Source: Pseudomonas sp. S35 (GTDB lineage: Bacteria; Pseudomonadota; Gammaproteobacteria; Pseudomonadales; Pseudomonadaceae). Taken from it: a DNA stretch of 64,000 nt. The notes below the pieces were generated by a model. The model saw only the letters and a program-made list of their open reading frames with translations. It did not search any database and was not told where the DNA came from. The stretch spans positions 3,658,001 through 3,722,000 of the forward strand of contig NZ_CP019431.1 of assembly GCF_009866765.1 (NCBI RefSeq), read 5' to 3'. A program made the translations under genes and the position numbers. How positions within the stretch are numbered: the stretch's first letter is position 1; every line of letters starts with the position of its first letter. Positions 1-8,826 of the stretch are shown here, one piece after another.

Positions 1-2978
1 GCCAGCGGGTTCATGTCGTCCGGCTCATCAAGGGCCGCCACCGCCTGCACCGCCGCATCGAACAGGCGGATCAGGTTGGCGAACGCATCGCGAAAGAACC
101 CGGACACGCGCAGCGTCACATCCACACGCGGGCGGTCCAGCAAACTGACCGGCAGGATCTCAAAATCGTCGACCCGCTGGCTGCCCGTGGCCCACACCGG
201 GCGCACGCCCATCAGCGCCATGGCCTGGGCGATATCATCACCGCCGGTGCGCATGGTCGCGGTGCCCCACACTGACAGGCCCAACTGGCGCAAATGATCG
301 CCGTGGTCCTGCAAATGCCGCTCAAGAATCAGGTTGGCTGACTGGAAGCCGATGCGCCAGGCCGTGGTGGTGGGCAGGTTGCGCACATCGACGGTAAAGA
401 AGTTGCGCCCAGTGGGCAGCACATCCAGACGGCCCCGACTCGGCGCGCCACTCGGGCCGGCCGGGACGAAGCGGCCACTGAGGGCATCCAGCAAACCGCG
501 CATTTCCGCCGGGCCGCAGGCGTCCAGGCGCGGTGCCACGACGATGCGCAGGCTTTCGATGACCGCCTTCACGTCTTCCCAGCCGAGCTCTTCCAGCTGT
601 TCAAGCGGGCCTTCCAACGCCTGCTCGATCAAGCGCGCCGCGTACAGTTCCAGGCGCTCGCGGGTATCCCCGGCCGTGCGCCATTGCTGTGCGTCGATCG
701 CCTGCAACACCGCCGGGCGGCGACCGGTCCATGGCTCGGCCAAGGCGCAGTCGAGCGGATCGAAACCCAACTCAAAGGCCTTGGCCAACACACGCAACAG
801 GCTCGATTGCGGGCCACGGCCATCGCCACGGGGGATGCGCAGCAAGGCCAGCAAGGTATCAATGCGCAAGCGGCCTTCAGGCGACTCACCGAAGATATGC
901 AGGCCATCGCGGATCTGCGACTCCTTCAAGTCACACAGGTAGGTGTCCAGGCGCGGCAGCCAGATCGCAGCATCGGCGTCGCCATCCAGTTCAAGCTCCT
1001 GGTCGATGCGGGTTTCGCGCACCAGCTTGAGGATGTCTTTTTGCAGCTCACGGGCGCGGCGTGGGTCAAGCAATTGGGCTTCGTAGTATTCATCTGCCAA
1101 CAGCTCAAGGTTACGCAGTGGGCCGTAGGTTTCGGCGCGGGTCAGCGGCGGCATCAGGTGGTCGATGATCACGGCCTGAGTGCGACGCTTGGCCTGGGCC
1201 CCCTCGCCTGGGTCGTTGACGATAAACGGGTAGATGTTCGGTAGCGGCCCCAGCAACGCGTCAGGCCAGCAATTTTCCGACAGGCCCACGCCCTTGCCCG
1301 GCAGCCATTCCAGGTTGCCATGCTTGCCCACATGGATCACGCCATGGGCACCGTAGGTGTGGCGCAGCCAAAAATAGAACGCCAGGTAGCCATGGGGCGG
1401 CACGAGGTCCGGGTCGTGGTACACCGCGCTGGCGTCTACCTGGTAGCCCCGTGCAGGCTGAATGCCGACGAACGTGAGGCCAAGGCGCAGGCCAGCGATC
1501 ATCAGGCGGCCGTCGCGGAACATCGGATCGTTATGGGGTGTGCCCCAGCGTTCCAGCACGGCCTGTTGGTTGGCTTCAGGCAGGCGCTTGAACATCACCT
1601 CATAGTCATCCAGGCCCAGGCTTTGGTGGCACGGGCGCAGGTCCAGGCTGTCCAGATCGTTGGTGACGCCGCCCAGCAAATCATGGATCAAGGCGGTGCC
1701 GTTTTCCGGCAATACTGCGGGCACCGGGTAACCTTCAGCCTGCAACGCCCGCAGGATATTCAGCGCCGCCGCCGGGGTGTCCAGGCCGACACCGTTACCG
1801 ATACGGCCGTCGCGGGTCGGGTAGTTGGCGAGGATCAGTGCGATGCGTTTATCTGCATTCGGCACCCGCGCCAGCTCGACCCAGCGGCGTGCCAGTTCGG
1901 CGACAAAATCCATGCGTTCGGGCGCGGCGCGGTAGCACACCACGTCCGACTGGCTGCGCTCGCTGCGCCAGGCCAGGTCCTTGAAACTGATCGGGCGGCT
2001 GATGATGCGCCCGTCCAACTCCGGCAAGGCAATGTGCATCGCCAGGTCACGCGGGCCCAGGCCTTGCTCGCTGGCCTCCCAGCCGGGCTGGTTGTCTTGG
2101 GCGCAAATCGCCTGGATCACTGGAATATTGCGGCGAAACGGGCGCAAATGCGGGGCTTCGGGGCTCGATTGGGCGAAGCCGGTGGTATTCAGAATCACCG
2201 ACGCGCGCACTTCATCCAGCAAATCCTCGACTACCGTAAGGCAGCCGGGTTCTTTCAAGCTGGCCACCGCCATCGGCAACGGGTTGAGGCCCGCCGCCTG
2301 CAAGCGCTGGCAGAACACGTCAATAAAACCGGTATTGGCCGCCTGCAAGTGGGAGCGGTAGAACAGCACCGCTGCCACAGGATGATCGGCGTGCCAATCC
2401 GCTTGCCAGTCATTGAGACGGGCATTGGCTTTGTGCGGGTGATAAATAGCAGTGCGCGCCAAGGTTTGCGGCTCGGCCCACGCATAGTCGCGGTCCAGGT
2501 AAGCGCTGGCCAGGCAGCGATAAAAATCCAGCGCGTTGCCCAGGCCGCCCTGGCGCAGGAACTGCCACAGGCGGTCGCGCTGTTGGGCGTTAACCGTGCT
2601 CAGGCTGCTGAGTTCCGGGTCCGGGCGATCATCCCCCGGCACCAGGATCAGTTGCACGCCGCGCTCGGCCAATTCCACCAAGCGCTCGATGCCGTAGCGC
2701 CAGTAACCGATGCCACCGTGCAGGGAAATCAGGATGACCTTGGCATGGCGCAGTACCTCATCGACATACAGGTCGACCGAGGCGTGGTTCTGCACCTGCA
2801 TCGGGTTGGCCAGGCGCAGGCTGGGGTAATCGTCGGGCAACTGCTGGGCCGCTTCGGCCAGCAGCGCCAGGCTGGAATCACCGCTGCACAGGATCACCAG
2901 TTCGGCGGGCGTTTGGCCAAGGTCGGCAATATTGTCGTCCGCGACGAAACCACCGGGCTGGGTCCTGAGCAGGTGCAT
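1..2978 (-). CDS. cobN: Cobaltochelatase subunit CobN (3' end outside window)
   Basis: CobN is the large ATP-dependent subunit of aerobic cobaltochelatase. With CobS and CobT it inserts cobalt into hydrogenobyrinate a,c-diamide in the cytoplasm. The reading frame is open from the ATG at 2978 (MHLLRTQPGG) to the window edge, giving about 992 residues; the family usually has about 1250, so roughly the last fifth lies outside. The family hallmark HVGKHGNLEWLPGK is seen near residue 550 (around 1285-1325), followed by a NIYPFIVNDPGEGAQAKRR block. The start lies 3 bases after the cobW stop, so the two genes form one operon, controlled by the cobalamin riboswitch upstream of cobW. No internal stop or frameshift was seen. 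Identification is secure. Confidence 0.96.
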   Translation of the reverse strand, partial: MHLLRTQPGGFVADDNIADLGQTPAELVILCSGDSSLALLAEAAQQLPDDYPSLRLANPMQVQNHASVDLYVDEVLRHAKVILISLHGGIGYWRYGIERLVELAERGVQLILVPGDDRPDPELSSLSTVNAQQRDRLWQFLRQGGLGNALDFYRCLASAYLDRDYAWAEPQTLARTAIYHPHKANARLNDWQADWHADHPVAAVLFYRSHLQAANTGFIDVFCQRLQAAGLNPLPMAVASLKEPGCLTVVEDLLDEVRASVILNTTGFAQSSPEAPHLRPFRRNIPVIQAICAQDNQPGWEASEQGLGPRDLAMHIALPELDGRIISRPISFKDLAWRSERSQSDVVCYRAAPERMDFVAELARRWVELARVPNADKRIALILANYPTRDGRIGNGVGLDTPAAALNILRALQAEGYPVPAVLPENGTALIHDLLGGVTNDLDSLDLRPCHQSLGLDDYEVMFKRLPEANQQAVLERWGTPHNDPMFRDGRLMIAGLRLGLTFVGIQPARGYQVDASAVYHDPDLVPPHGYLAFYFWLRHTYGAHGVIHVGKHGNLEWLPGKGVGLSENCWPDALLGPLPNIYPFIVNDPGEGAQAKRRTQAVIIDHLMPPLTRAETYGPLRNLELLADEYYEAQLLDPRRARELQKDILKLVRETRIDQELELDGDADAAIWLPRLDTYLCDLKESQIRDGLHIFGESPEGRLRIDTLLALLRIPRGDGRGPQSSLLRVLAKAFELGFDPLDCALAEPWTGRRPAVLQAIDAQQWRTAGDTRERLELYAARLIEQALEGPLEQLEELGWEDVKAVIESLRIVVAPRLDACGPAEMRGLLDALSGRFVPAGPSGAPSRGRLDVLPTGRNFFTVDVRNLPTTTAWRIGFQSANLILERHLQDHGDHLRQLGLSVWGTATMRTGGDDIAQAMALMGVRPVWATGSQRVDDFEILPVSLLDRPRVDVTLRVSGFFRDAFANLIRLFDAAVQAVAALDEPDDMNPL

Positions 2979-2981
2979 GGG

Positions 2982-4043
2982 TTAAACGCTGAGCGCAGCG
3001 CGCAATTGCGCTTCAAGGCCCGCCGCGTCCAGGTCTTGGCCGATCAAAACCAGGCGCGTGATACGTGCTTCATCGGCCGTCCAGGCGCGGTCGAAGTGCT
3101 TGTCGAAACGCGTGCCCACGCCCTGGATCAACAGGCGCATCGGCTTGTTCGGGATCGCGGCGAAGCCTTTGACGCGCAGGATGCCGTGTTGCACCACCAG
3201 TTGGGTCAAGGCGTCGAGCAGCAGCGCTTCGTCGGCCTGAGGCAGGTCGATGGAGATCGAATCGAACGCGTCATGATCATGATCGTCTTCACCTTCGTGG
3301 TGATGGTCGTGGTGACTGTGGCGACCGTCGATGTGTTCTTCGGAGCCTGCGCCCAGGCCAATCAACACGTCCAGAGGCACACGACCGCTGCTGGCCTCGA
3401 TGATTTTCACAGCAGGCGGCAGTTCTTCGGCGACTTCAAGGCGTACACGGGCCAGGTCTTCGGCGCTGATCAGGTCGGATTTATTGAGAATGACCAGGTC
3501 GGCGCTGGCCAGTTGGTCGGCGAACAGCTCGTGCAGCGGCGATTCGTGGTCCAGGTTCGGGTCGAGTTTGCGCTGAGCATCCACTTGATCGGGGAACGCG
3601 GCAAAGGTGCCGGCGGCCACGGCCGGGCTGTCGACCACGGTGATCACCGCGTCAACCGTGCAGGCGCTGCGGATTTCCGGCCACTGGAAGGCTTGCACCA
3701 GCGGTTTTGGCAGGGCCAGGCCCGAGGTTTCGATAAGGATATGGTCAAGGTCCCCGCGACGGGCGACCAGTTCGCGCATCACCGGGAAGAACTCTTCCTG
3801 CACGGTGCAGCACAGGCAGCCGTTGGCCAACTCGTACACGCGGCCGTTGGCTTCTTCTTCGGTGCAGCCGATGGAGCACTGCTTGAGGATTTCACCGTCA
3901 ATGCCCAACTCGCCGAATTCGTTGACGATCACGGCAATGCGGCGGCCCTGGGCGTTATCGAGCATATGGCGCAGCAAGGTGGTTTTGCCCGAGCCAAGGA
4001 AGCCGGTGACGATAGTGACGGGGAGTTTGGCCAGTGTTTTCAT
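2982..4043 (-). CDS. cobW: Cobalamin biosynthesis GTPase CobW
   Basis: This is a 353-aa G3E-family P-loop GTPase that assists cobalt handling for B12 synthesis. The Walker A motif GFLGSGKTT lies at residues 14-22. The family metal motif CLCC lies at residues 76-79. A histidine/aspartate-rich stretch (HSHHDHHHEGEDDHDHD, about residues 240-256) separates the GTPase domain from the CobW C-terminal domain and probably binds metal. The start ATG at 4043 is preceded by an AAAGGG ribosome binding site. It is the first gene of cobW-cobN, about 110 bases downstream of a cobalamin riboswitch, so it should be shut off when B12 is plentiful. The related zinc chaperones of the same family (YeiR, ZigA) are less likely, because of the cobN partner and the riboswitch. 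Confidence 0.95.
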   Translation of the reverse strand: MKTLAKLPVTIVTGFLGSGKTTLLRHMLDNAQGRRIAVIVNEFGELGIDGEILKQCSIGCTEEEANGRVYELANGCLCCTVQEEFFPVMRELVARRGDLDHILIETSGLALPKPLVQAFQWPEIRSACTVDAVITVVDSPAVAAGTFAAFPDQVDAQRKLDPNLDHESPLHELFADQLASADLVILNKSDLISAEDLARVRLEVAEELPPAVKIIEASSGRVPLDVLIGLGAGSEEHIDGRHSHHDHHHEGEDDHDHDAFDSISIDLPQADEALLLDALTQLVVQHGILRVKGFAAIPNKPMRLLIQGVGTRFDKHFDRAWTADEARITRLVLIGQDLDAAGLEAQLRAALSV

Positions 4044-4149
4044 CGGATGCCCTTTGGGGCGGGCATACGGGACGATAGGCCCTGCGGCATTGCGCAGAAG
4101 CGGATTTCGTCACCGGATCACCCCGCCCGGTTGAATTGGAAAATCAGTT

Positions 4150-4340
4150 GCGAGGCAGGTCTCCTGGCTTGGGGCTTGCGGGTCGTGAGACCGGCGCCGG
4201 CTGCGCCTTCCCGCCGTTTATGGCAGTGGCGTGGCAGTCGGATAAACCCTTCACAGTTGCGGGGGCAGCCGCGGCTTGAACCGCGTTCCCTTCTTAGCTT
4301 CGGCCTGAGCTGAAGAACCTCGAGGGTGCAAGGCTACGCA
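4150..4340 (-). promoter_or_regulatory. Cobalamin riboswitch upstream of cobW-cobN
   Basis: On the minus strand the B12 box GCTGCCCCCGCAACTGTGA is at 4251-4269. It is preceded by a GGGAACGCGGT segment and followed by a GCCACTGCC...GGGAAGG stretch and the closing GCAAGCC...GGAGACCTGCC element near 4150-4185. This order matches the conserved cobalamin riboswitch (AdoCbl class). It should repress cobW-cobN when adenosylcobalamin is abundant. The exact ends are estimates. Confidence 0.93.
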
Positions 4341-4724
4341 GTGAGTGAGAGCGGGTCAATGTCGAAACGGCCAGACCGCCCGCTTGAACACTATCCAGGG
4401 GTTGAAAACGGACGCCCATCATTAGGCGTTTGGTTCAGAACCTTTGATATCAGTGCAGACGGCAATAGTGAGCAACTTATGTAAAAGCTCGCCTTGAAGT
4501 CAGACTAATTATTTAGTCCATACGAATTGACGAAGCGCTGTAACTTAACGCAATCAGTTCCCAAATGAGTACAGGGAACAGAAATATCGAAAAACACCAC
4601 CCATCCTCGGAGCAGCGTTGCCAATAGACGAAGTTCAACCCAGCATACCCAACTCGGACAAAAACACTATGGAATTTTCAATACGCACTCAAACTACTGC
4701 CCCCTCCCTTCGGCATCGATCGAA
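4341..4724. other. AT-richer intergenic stretch between riboswitch and ORF
   Basis: These 384 bases are clearly AT-richer than the surrounding DNA. No confident gene is seen. They hold an 11-base inverted repeat GGTTCAGAACC near 4432-4442. Two short ATG-started frames (from 4565, 20 codons, and from 4669, 19 codons) both stop before or at the start of the following gene. The frame of the following gene is itself open back to 4569 but has no ATG or GTG upstream of 4725. The region probably holds the promoter of the 4725 gene, and possibly a decayed true N-terminus of it. Confidence 0.5.
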
Positions 4725-5402
4725 GTGACTGGCAACGTACACCCCAAGACTGATTCTCTGCCCCTCGCAGCGGCACAAAAAAAACCATCAGACATTACTT
4801 TTTTCGAGAACTACAGCAACCCGTTGCTGGCCAAAGAACTGTTGGACCATTTCCGCGACCTGGAAGGCCCGGACGGCAAGGCACGCAACAGCTTTCACTT
4901 GACCGACCTAAAAAAGATGGCGGCAGGCAAACTACACGACGGACGAGATGCCAAACAAGAGCAAATAGAGCTTGCGAAGGAGGTCATCAGCCGCCCAGAC
5001 CTAATGACGTCACTCTTTACACACATCCGTGTAAAGCCCTACATCGAGGCAACCTGGAACAATGTCGCTATTATCGCTGGAGACTTCAAAAGTCTTAGCG
5101 ATGGGTCTTTGCTGGGGCAAGTTAGAGTTTATTTTCGCGAGTTCGCCGAGGGTGCTAACGATGAATATGTAAACTTTAACGAACTGCGAGAGGCTGCACG
5201 CGAAATACGGAGCACTAGAGATTTCTCCTATAATGCAACAGCCGTTGCCAAAGAACTTCTTAATCGACCTTACCTGCTTCGTCACTTGGATATAACGCCC
5301 GATGCGTTCTTGCATACAACCAAACCAGACGACAGGTTTAATTTGTCCGATATTACGTACGCACGCATGGCGACCTCTTACTCGCCCCATCGCCCTGCCT
5401 GA
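4725..5402 (+). CDS. Hypothetical protein with internal repeats, loosely like HrpF/NolX-type repeats
   Basis: This is a 225-aa protein of unknown function. I see an imperfect internal repeat of about 92 residues. FHLTDLKKMA (57-66) with AKEVISRPDLMTSL (84-97) recurs as VNFNELREAA (149-158) with AKELLNRPYLLRHL (175-188), and partial copies occur at AKELLDHF (36-43) and FNLSDITYAR (205-214). This F-x-L-x-x-L plus A-x-x-L-L-x-x-P-x-L layout reminds me of the EF-hand-like repeats of type III translocator proteins such as HrpF/NolX, but the match is from memory and weak. The only start available in frame is a GTG with no good ribosome binding site, so the N-terminus is doubtful. It has no signal peptide or membrane segment. 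Base composition is AT-richer than its neighbours, it sits alone between two B12 riboswitches, and acquisition by transfer is plausible. Confidence 0.7.
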   Translation: MTGNVHPKTDSLPLAAAQKKPSDITFFENYSNPLLAKELLDHFRDLEGPDGKARNSFHLTDLKKMAAGKLHDGRDAKQEQIELAKEVISRPDLMTSLFTHIRVKPYIEATWNNVAIIAGDFKSLSDGSLLGQVRVYFREFAEGANDEYVNFNELREAAREIRSTRDFSYNATAVAKELLNRPYLLRHLDITPDAFLHTTKPDDRFNLSDITYARMATSYSPHRPA

Positions 5403-5491
5403 TCAACATCCACTGGAACGCCTGCCGTAAACCGCGGGGCGTCAGTCTTCTATTTGACGCCCGCCCACTGCCCATGCTCTCCTACACATCT

Positions 5492-5672
5492 TGTTTCGGG
5501 TGCCCTTCACAGGGTGAAACGGGAAACCGGTAAATCATGCGCGCATGACCAGTCCGGTGCTGCCCCCGCAACGGTAAGCGAGTGAAGCGTCAGATCCACT
5601 GTGCCATTACGGCATGGGAAGGCGATGCTTAATAGACCCTGTGTCCCTCGCAAGCCCGGAGACCGGCCCGAA
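5492..5672 (+). promoter_or_regulatory. Cobalamin riboswitch upstream of cbtB-cbtA-cobE
   Basis: The plus strand shows GGGTGCCC and GGTGAAACGGGAA at the 5' end (5498-5525), the B12 box GCTGCCCCCGCAACGGTAA at 5559-5577, a GCATGGGAAGG segment near 5611, and the closing GCAAGCCCGGAGACCGGCC at 5650-5668. This is a complete cobalamin riboswitch. The downstream genes encode the cobalt transporter CbtBA and cobalamin enzymes, as expected for a B12-repressed operon. Confidence 0.95.
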
Positions 5673-5711
5673 AAAATCAGATAACAAACCCGCGGTGGGC
5701 GGGCGCTGTTC

Positions 5712-5743
5712 GAAACCCTGCGTGCCTGGCTCGCGGGGTTTTC
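5712..5743 (+). terminator. Hairpin between riboswitch and cbtB, possible expression platform
   Basis: AAACCCTGCG (5713-5722) and CGCGGGGTTT (5732-5741) can pair with one G-T mismatch around a 9-base loop. The hairpin is followed by only a short T run. It lies between the riboswitch aptamer and cbtB, so it may be the conditional terminator the riboswitch controls. The position supports this; the short T tract weakens it. Confidence 0.5.
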
Positions 5744-5783
5744 ATGCGCTCGTTTCACGCAAGACACCTGAAAGGGACGCGCC

Positions 5784-5972
5784 ATGTCGATCATCAGCAG
5801 CACTTCGCACTCCGCCAGCAGCACTTCTACCCTGAGCCAACGCCTGACCGCCGCCATCGGTGCGTCGATCCTCGGCGCGTGCCTGGTGTATTTCGCCGGT
5901 TTTTCGCATATCGAGGCGGTGCACAACGCTGCCCACGATACTCGCCATAGCGCTGCGTTCCCGTGCCACTGA
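5784..5972 (+). CDS. cbtB: Cobalt transporter subunit CbtB
   Basis: This is a 62-aa inner-membrane protein of the CbtAB cobalt uptake system. After a Ser/Thr-rich N-terminus there is one hydrophobic segment (AAIGASILGACLVYFAGF). It is followed by a histidine-rich tail (HIEAVHNAAHDTRHSAAFPCH, written here in part as HIEAVH and AHDTRH), typical of CbtB and thought to bind cobalt. The start ATG has an AAAGGGA ribosome binding site. It is the first gene after the cobalamin riboswitch and lies 11 bases before cbtA. The size and layout fit the family closely. Confidence 0.92.
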   Translation: MSIISSTSHSASSTSTLSQRLTAAIGASILGACLVYFAGFSHIEAVHNAAHDTRHSAAFPCH

Positions 5973-5983
5973 GACCTGCCGAC

Positions 5984-6688
5984 ATGATCAAGCGTATTGC
6001 CCAAACCGCAGGTTTCACCGGCCTGCTGTCCGCACTGCTGCTGACCCTGCTGCAAAGTTTCTGGGTCGCGCCGCTGATTCTGCAGGCGGAGACCTTTGAA
6101 AAGGCCCCTGCAGCAACCGAAGTGGTGCATGAACACGCCGCTGGCGCCGCTGCACACACCCACGACGCCGAAGCCTGGGAGCCGGAGGATGGCTGGCAGC
6201 GCGTACTGTCCACCACCGGTGGCAACCTGGTGGTCGCGGTCGGTTTTGCACTGATGCTGGCCGGCCTGTACACGTTGCGCGCCCCAACCCGCACGGCTCA
6301 AGGCCTGCTGTGGGGCCTGGCCGGTTATGCGACCTTCGTACTGGCGCCAACCCTGGGCCTGCCACCCGAGTTGCCGGGCACGGCAGCCGCGGACCTGGCG
6401 CTGCGCCAAACCTGGTGGATCGGCACCGCTGCCTCGACGGCTGTGGGTATTGCCCTGATCGTGTTTGGTCGCAACTGGCTACTGAAAGTCCTGGGCGTGG
6501 CGATCCTGGTGGTGCCGCATGTGATCGGTGCACCGCAGCCGGAAACCCATTCGATGCTGGCGCCGCAAGCCCTCGAAGCGCAGTTCAAGATCGCCTCGCA
6601 GTTGACCAACGTGGCGTTCTGGCTGGCCCTTGGCCTGATCAGTGCCTGGCTGTTCCGTCGCAACCGTGATGACCAATACTCGGCATGA
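5984..6688 (+). CDS. cbtA: Cobalt transporter subunit CbtA
   Basis: This is a 234-aa integral membrane protein of the CbtAB cobalt importer, with about five hydrophobic segments. The N-terminal one is FTGLLSALLLTLLQSFWVAP. A loop with histidines (VVHEHAAGAAAHTHDAE) follows and could bind metal. The ATG at 5984 (MIKRIAQTAG) is preferred over the in-frame GTG at 5963, which would overlap cbtB. The last four bases overlap the start of cobE (ATGA), showing translational coupling. Expression should follow the upstream cobalamin riboswitch. Confidence 0.92.
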   Translation: MIKRIAQTAGFTGLLSALLLTLLQSFWVAPLILQAETFEKAPAATEVVHEHAAGAAAHTHDAEAWEPEDGWQRVLSTTGGNLVVAVGFALMLAGLYTLRAPTRTAQGLLWGLAGYATFVLAPTLGLPPELPGTAAADLALRQTWWIGTAASTAVGIALIVFGRNWLLKVLGVAILVVPHVIGAPQPETHSMLAPQALEAQFKIASQLTNVAFWLALGLISAWLFRRNRDDQYSA

Positions 6689-7077
6689 CCTACGTGGTCG
6701 GCCTGGGTTGCCAGCGGGGTTGTGGTGTAGACACCCTGCTGGCGCTGTTTGATACCGCGCTCGCCGAGGCGGGCATTGAACGCCAGCGCGTCACCGCGCT
6801 GGCCAGTATCGACCGCAAACAGGATGAACCAGGGTTACTCGCCCTGGCTCGGTTGCTGGAGCTGCCTTTGCAGTGCTTCAGCGCCGAACAATTGGCCGTG
6901 TATGCCGACCGGCTGAGCCACAAATCCGCTGTCGCGTTTGCCCATACTGGCTGTTACGGCATTGCCGAGAGCGCCGCCCTGGCGCTCGCCGAACACCTCT
7001 ATAGCGGCTCTGCCCGCTTGCTGGTCACTCGCAAAAAAACCGCCCAGGCCACCTTTGCGTTGGCCTGCGCCGGTTAA
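6685..7077 (+). CDS. cobE: Cobalamin biosynthesis protein CobE (CbiG C-terminal-like)
   Basis: This 130-aa protein matches the small CobE family, homologous to the C-terminal domain of CbiG. It starts with the typical glycine/cysteine segment VVGLGCQRGCGVDTL and contains SIDRKQDEPGLLALA, the family signature in which a short lysine/aspartate motif is followed by L-x-x-L-A. It acts in the aerobic B12 pathway around the ring-contraction/precorrin steps; its exact reaction is not settled. It overlaps cbtA by 4 bases and precedes cobM by 71 bases, in the operon behind the riboswitch. Confidence 0.88.
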   Translation: MTYVVGLGCQRGCGVDTLLALFDTALAEAGIERQRVTALASIDRKQDEPGLLALARLLELPLQCFSAEQLAVYADRLSHKSAVAFAHTGCYGIAESAALALAEHLYSGSARLLVTRKKTAQATFALACAG

Positions 7078-7102
7078 AACCCCGATAATCGACCTCTTCG
7101 AT

Positions 7103-7120
7103 CATGAGCAATATTCATGC
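7103..7120. promoter_or_regulatory. MetR-like site upstream of cobM
   Basis: The sequence CATGAGCAATATTCATGC contains TGAGCAATATTCA (7105-7117), which fits the MetR consensus TGAA-N5-TTCA with one mismatch. The same 18 bases, with one difference, occur 78 bases before the metH start chosen here. The site is 29 bases before the cobM start. An alternative reading, a weak hairpin GAGCA/TGCTC followed by a T7 run, is possible but has only a 5-bp stem. Confidence 0.45.
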
Positions 7121-7148
7121 TCGTCCGTTTTTTTCACAGGAATTCTCC

Positions 7149-7895
7149 ATGACCGTCTACTTCATCGGCGCCGGCCCCGGCGACCCGGAATTGATCACCG
7201 TCAAAGGCCAGCGGTTGATCCGCAACTGCCCGGTGATCATCTATGCCGGCTCACTGGTGCCCGCGGCGGTATTGGAGGGTCATCAGGCAGAACAGGTGGT
7301 CAACAGTGCCGAACTGCATCTAGAGCAGATCATCGACCTGATCAAGGCCGCCCACGCCAAAGGCCAGGACGTGGCGCGTGTGCACTCCGGTGATCCAAGC
7401 CTTTATGGCGCGATTGGCGAGCAGATCCGCTATTTGCGTGAGCTGGGCATTGCATTCCAGATCATCCCCGGCGTCACTGCCGTAGCGGCCTGTGCAGCGC
7501 TGCTTGAGACCGAACTGACCCTGCCGGACATCGCCCAGAGCGTGATCCTGACCCGCTATGCCGATAAGACCAGCATGCCGACCGGCGAAGATTTCGACAG
7601 CTTGGCCCGCCACGGTACGACCATGGCGATTCATCTGGGGGTCAATCATCTGGAAAAGATCGTCGCCGAACTGCTGCCGCACTATGGCGCAGATTGCCCG
7701 ATTGCCGTGGTGCATCGCGCGACCTGGCCGGATCAGGATTGGGCGGTGGGCACCCTCAGTGATATCGCAGAGAAGGTGGCGACCAAGGGGTTTCGGCGCA
7801 CAGCGTTGATCGTCGTGGGACGGGTACTCGCGAATGACAGTTTCAGTGAGTCGTCGCTGTATCGGGCGGGGCATGCGCACCTTTATCGACCATGA
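7149..7895 (+). CDS. cobM: Precorrin-4 C(11)-methyltransferase CobM
   Basis: This is a 248-aa SAM-dependent methyltransferase that methylates precorrin-4 at C-11 to give precorrin-5 in aerobic cobalamin synthesis. The N-terminus VYFIGAGPGDPELITVKG is the classical tetrapyrrole methylase signature. HSGDPSLYGAIGEQ and IPGVTAVAACAALLETELT are the typical second and third blocks of CobM/CbiF. The ATG at 7149 is chosen because the signature begins directly after it and CACAGG lies upstream. The longer frame from 7104 would run through the MetR-like site. It follows cobE by 71 bases and may have its own promoter in that gap. Confidence 0.94.
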   Translation: MTVYFIGAGPGDPELITVKGQRLIRNCPVIIYAGSLVPAAVLEGHQAEQVVNSAELHLEQIIDLIKAAHAKGQDVARVHSGDPSLYGAIGEQIRYLRELGIAFQIIPGVTAVAACAALLETELTLPDIAQSVILTRYADKTSMPTGEDFDSLARHGTTMAIHLGVNHLEKIVAELLPHYGADCPIAVVHRATWPDQDWAVGTLSDIAEKVATKGFRRTALIVVGRVLANDSFSESSLYRAGHAHLYRP

Positions 7896-7954
7896 CATTT
7901 TACCTCACAAAAAACCTACAACCTTATGATTTAACTTAATAAATATAAAAAAAT

Positions 7955-8045
7955 GTGGGAGATGGTTTGCCCCCCCGATGGCGGTGCATCAGCTGTCTTA
8001 TGTGGCGGCTGACATGACACTATCGGGGGCAAGCCCCCTCCCACA
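7955..8045. repeat. REP pair (REPIN-like), GTGGGAG type, imperfect arms
   Basis: The left arm begins GTGGGAGATGGTTTGCCCCC at 7955. The right arm ends GGGGGCAAGCCCCCTCCCAC at 8026-8045. The arms are inverted and separated by a short variable spacer. It is the same family as the repeat at 39501-39588, but the left arm carries mismatches. Such doublets are mobilised by RAYT transposases in Pseudomonas; no RAYT gene is in this window. Confidence 0.85.
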
Positions 8046-8093
8046 CTTAATCGTATCTGTTAGATATCTTGCATAAGATCATGAATTTTAAGC

Positions 8094-8127
8094 AAAAAAA
8101 ACGGCGCTCACGGGGCGCCGTTTTTTT
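8094..8127 (-). terminator. Rho-independent terminator of nfuA
   Basis: The stem CGGCGC/GCGCCG with loop TCACGGG is flanked by A8 on one side and T7 on the other, so it can act in both directions. It lies 21 bases after the nfuA stop on the minus strand and could also end leftover cobM transcripts. Confidence 0.88.
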
Positions 8128-8147
8128 CTTCGCAGTGAACGCCTTAC

Positions 8148-8741
<594 letters not shown>

Positions 8742-8826
8742 TCACAGGCTTGCTGGCAGTTTACGCCAAATTATTACCGAGGTACAAAGTCCGAGTGTTT
8801 TTGTCGGAAAAGGTGCACCCCGCCAG

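Noticed and set aside
1320..4313. 997-codon open frame on the plus strand
   Set aside because: It lies opposite cobN, cobW and the riboswitch, which carry clear family motifs in the other strand; long antisense frames are common in GC-rich Pseudomonas genes.
4425..4470. HrpL-type promoter (hrp box) before the 4725 gene
   Set aside because: GAACC is present within an inverted repeat, but no CCAC element follows at the required 15-17 bases.
7105..7137. Terminator between cobE and cobM (GAGCA/TGCTC then T7)
   Set aside because: The stem has only five pairs with a 7-base AT loop. The same sequence recurs before metH without the T run, so a protein-binding site explains it better.
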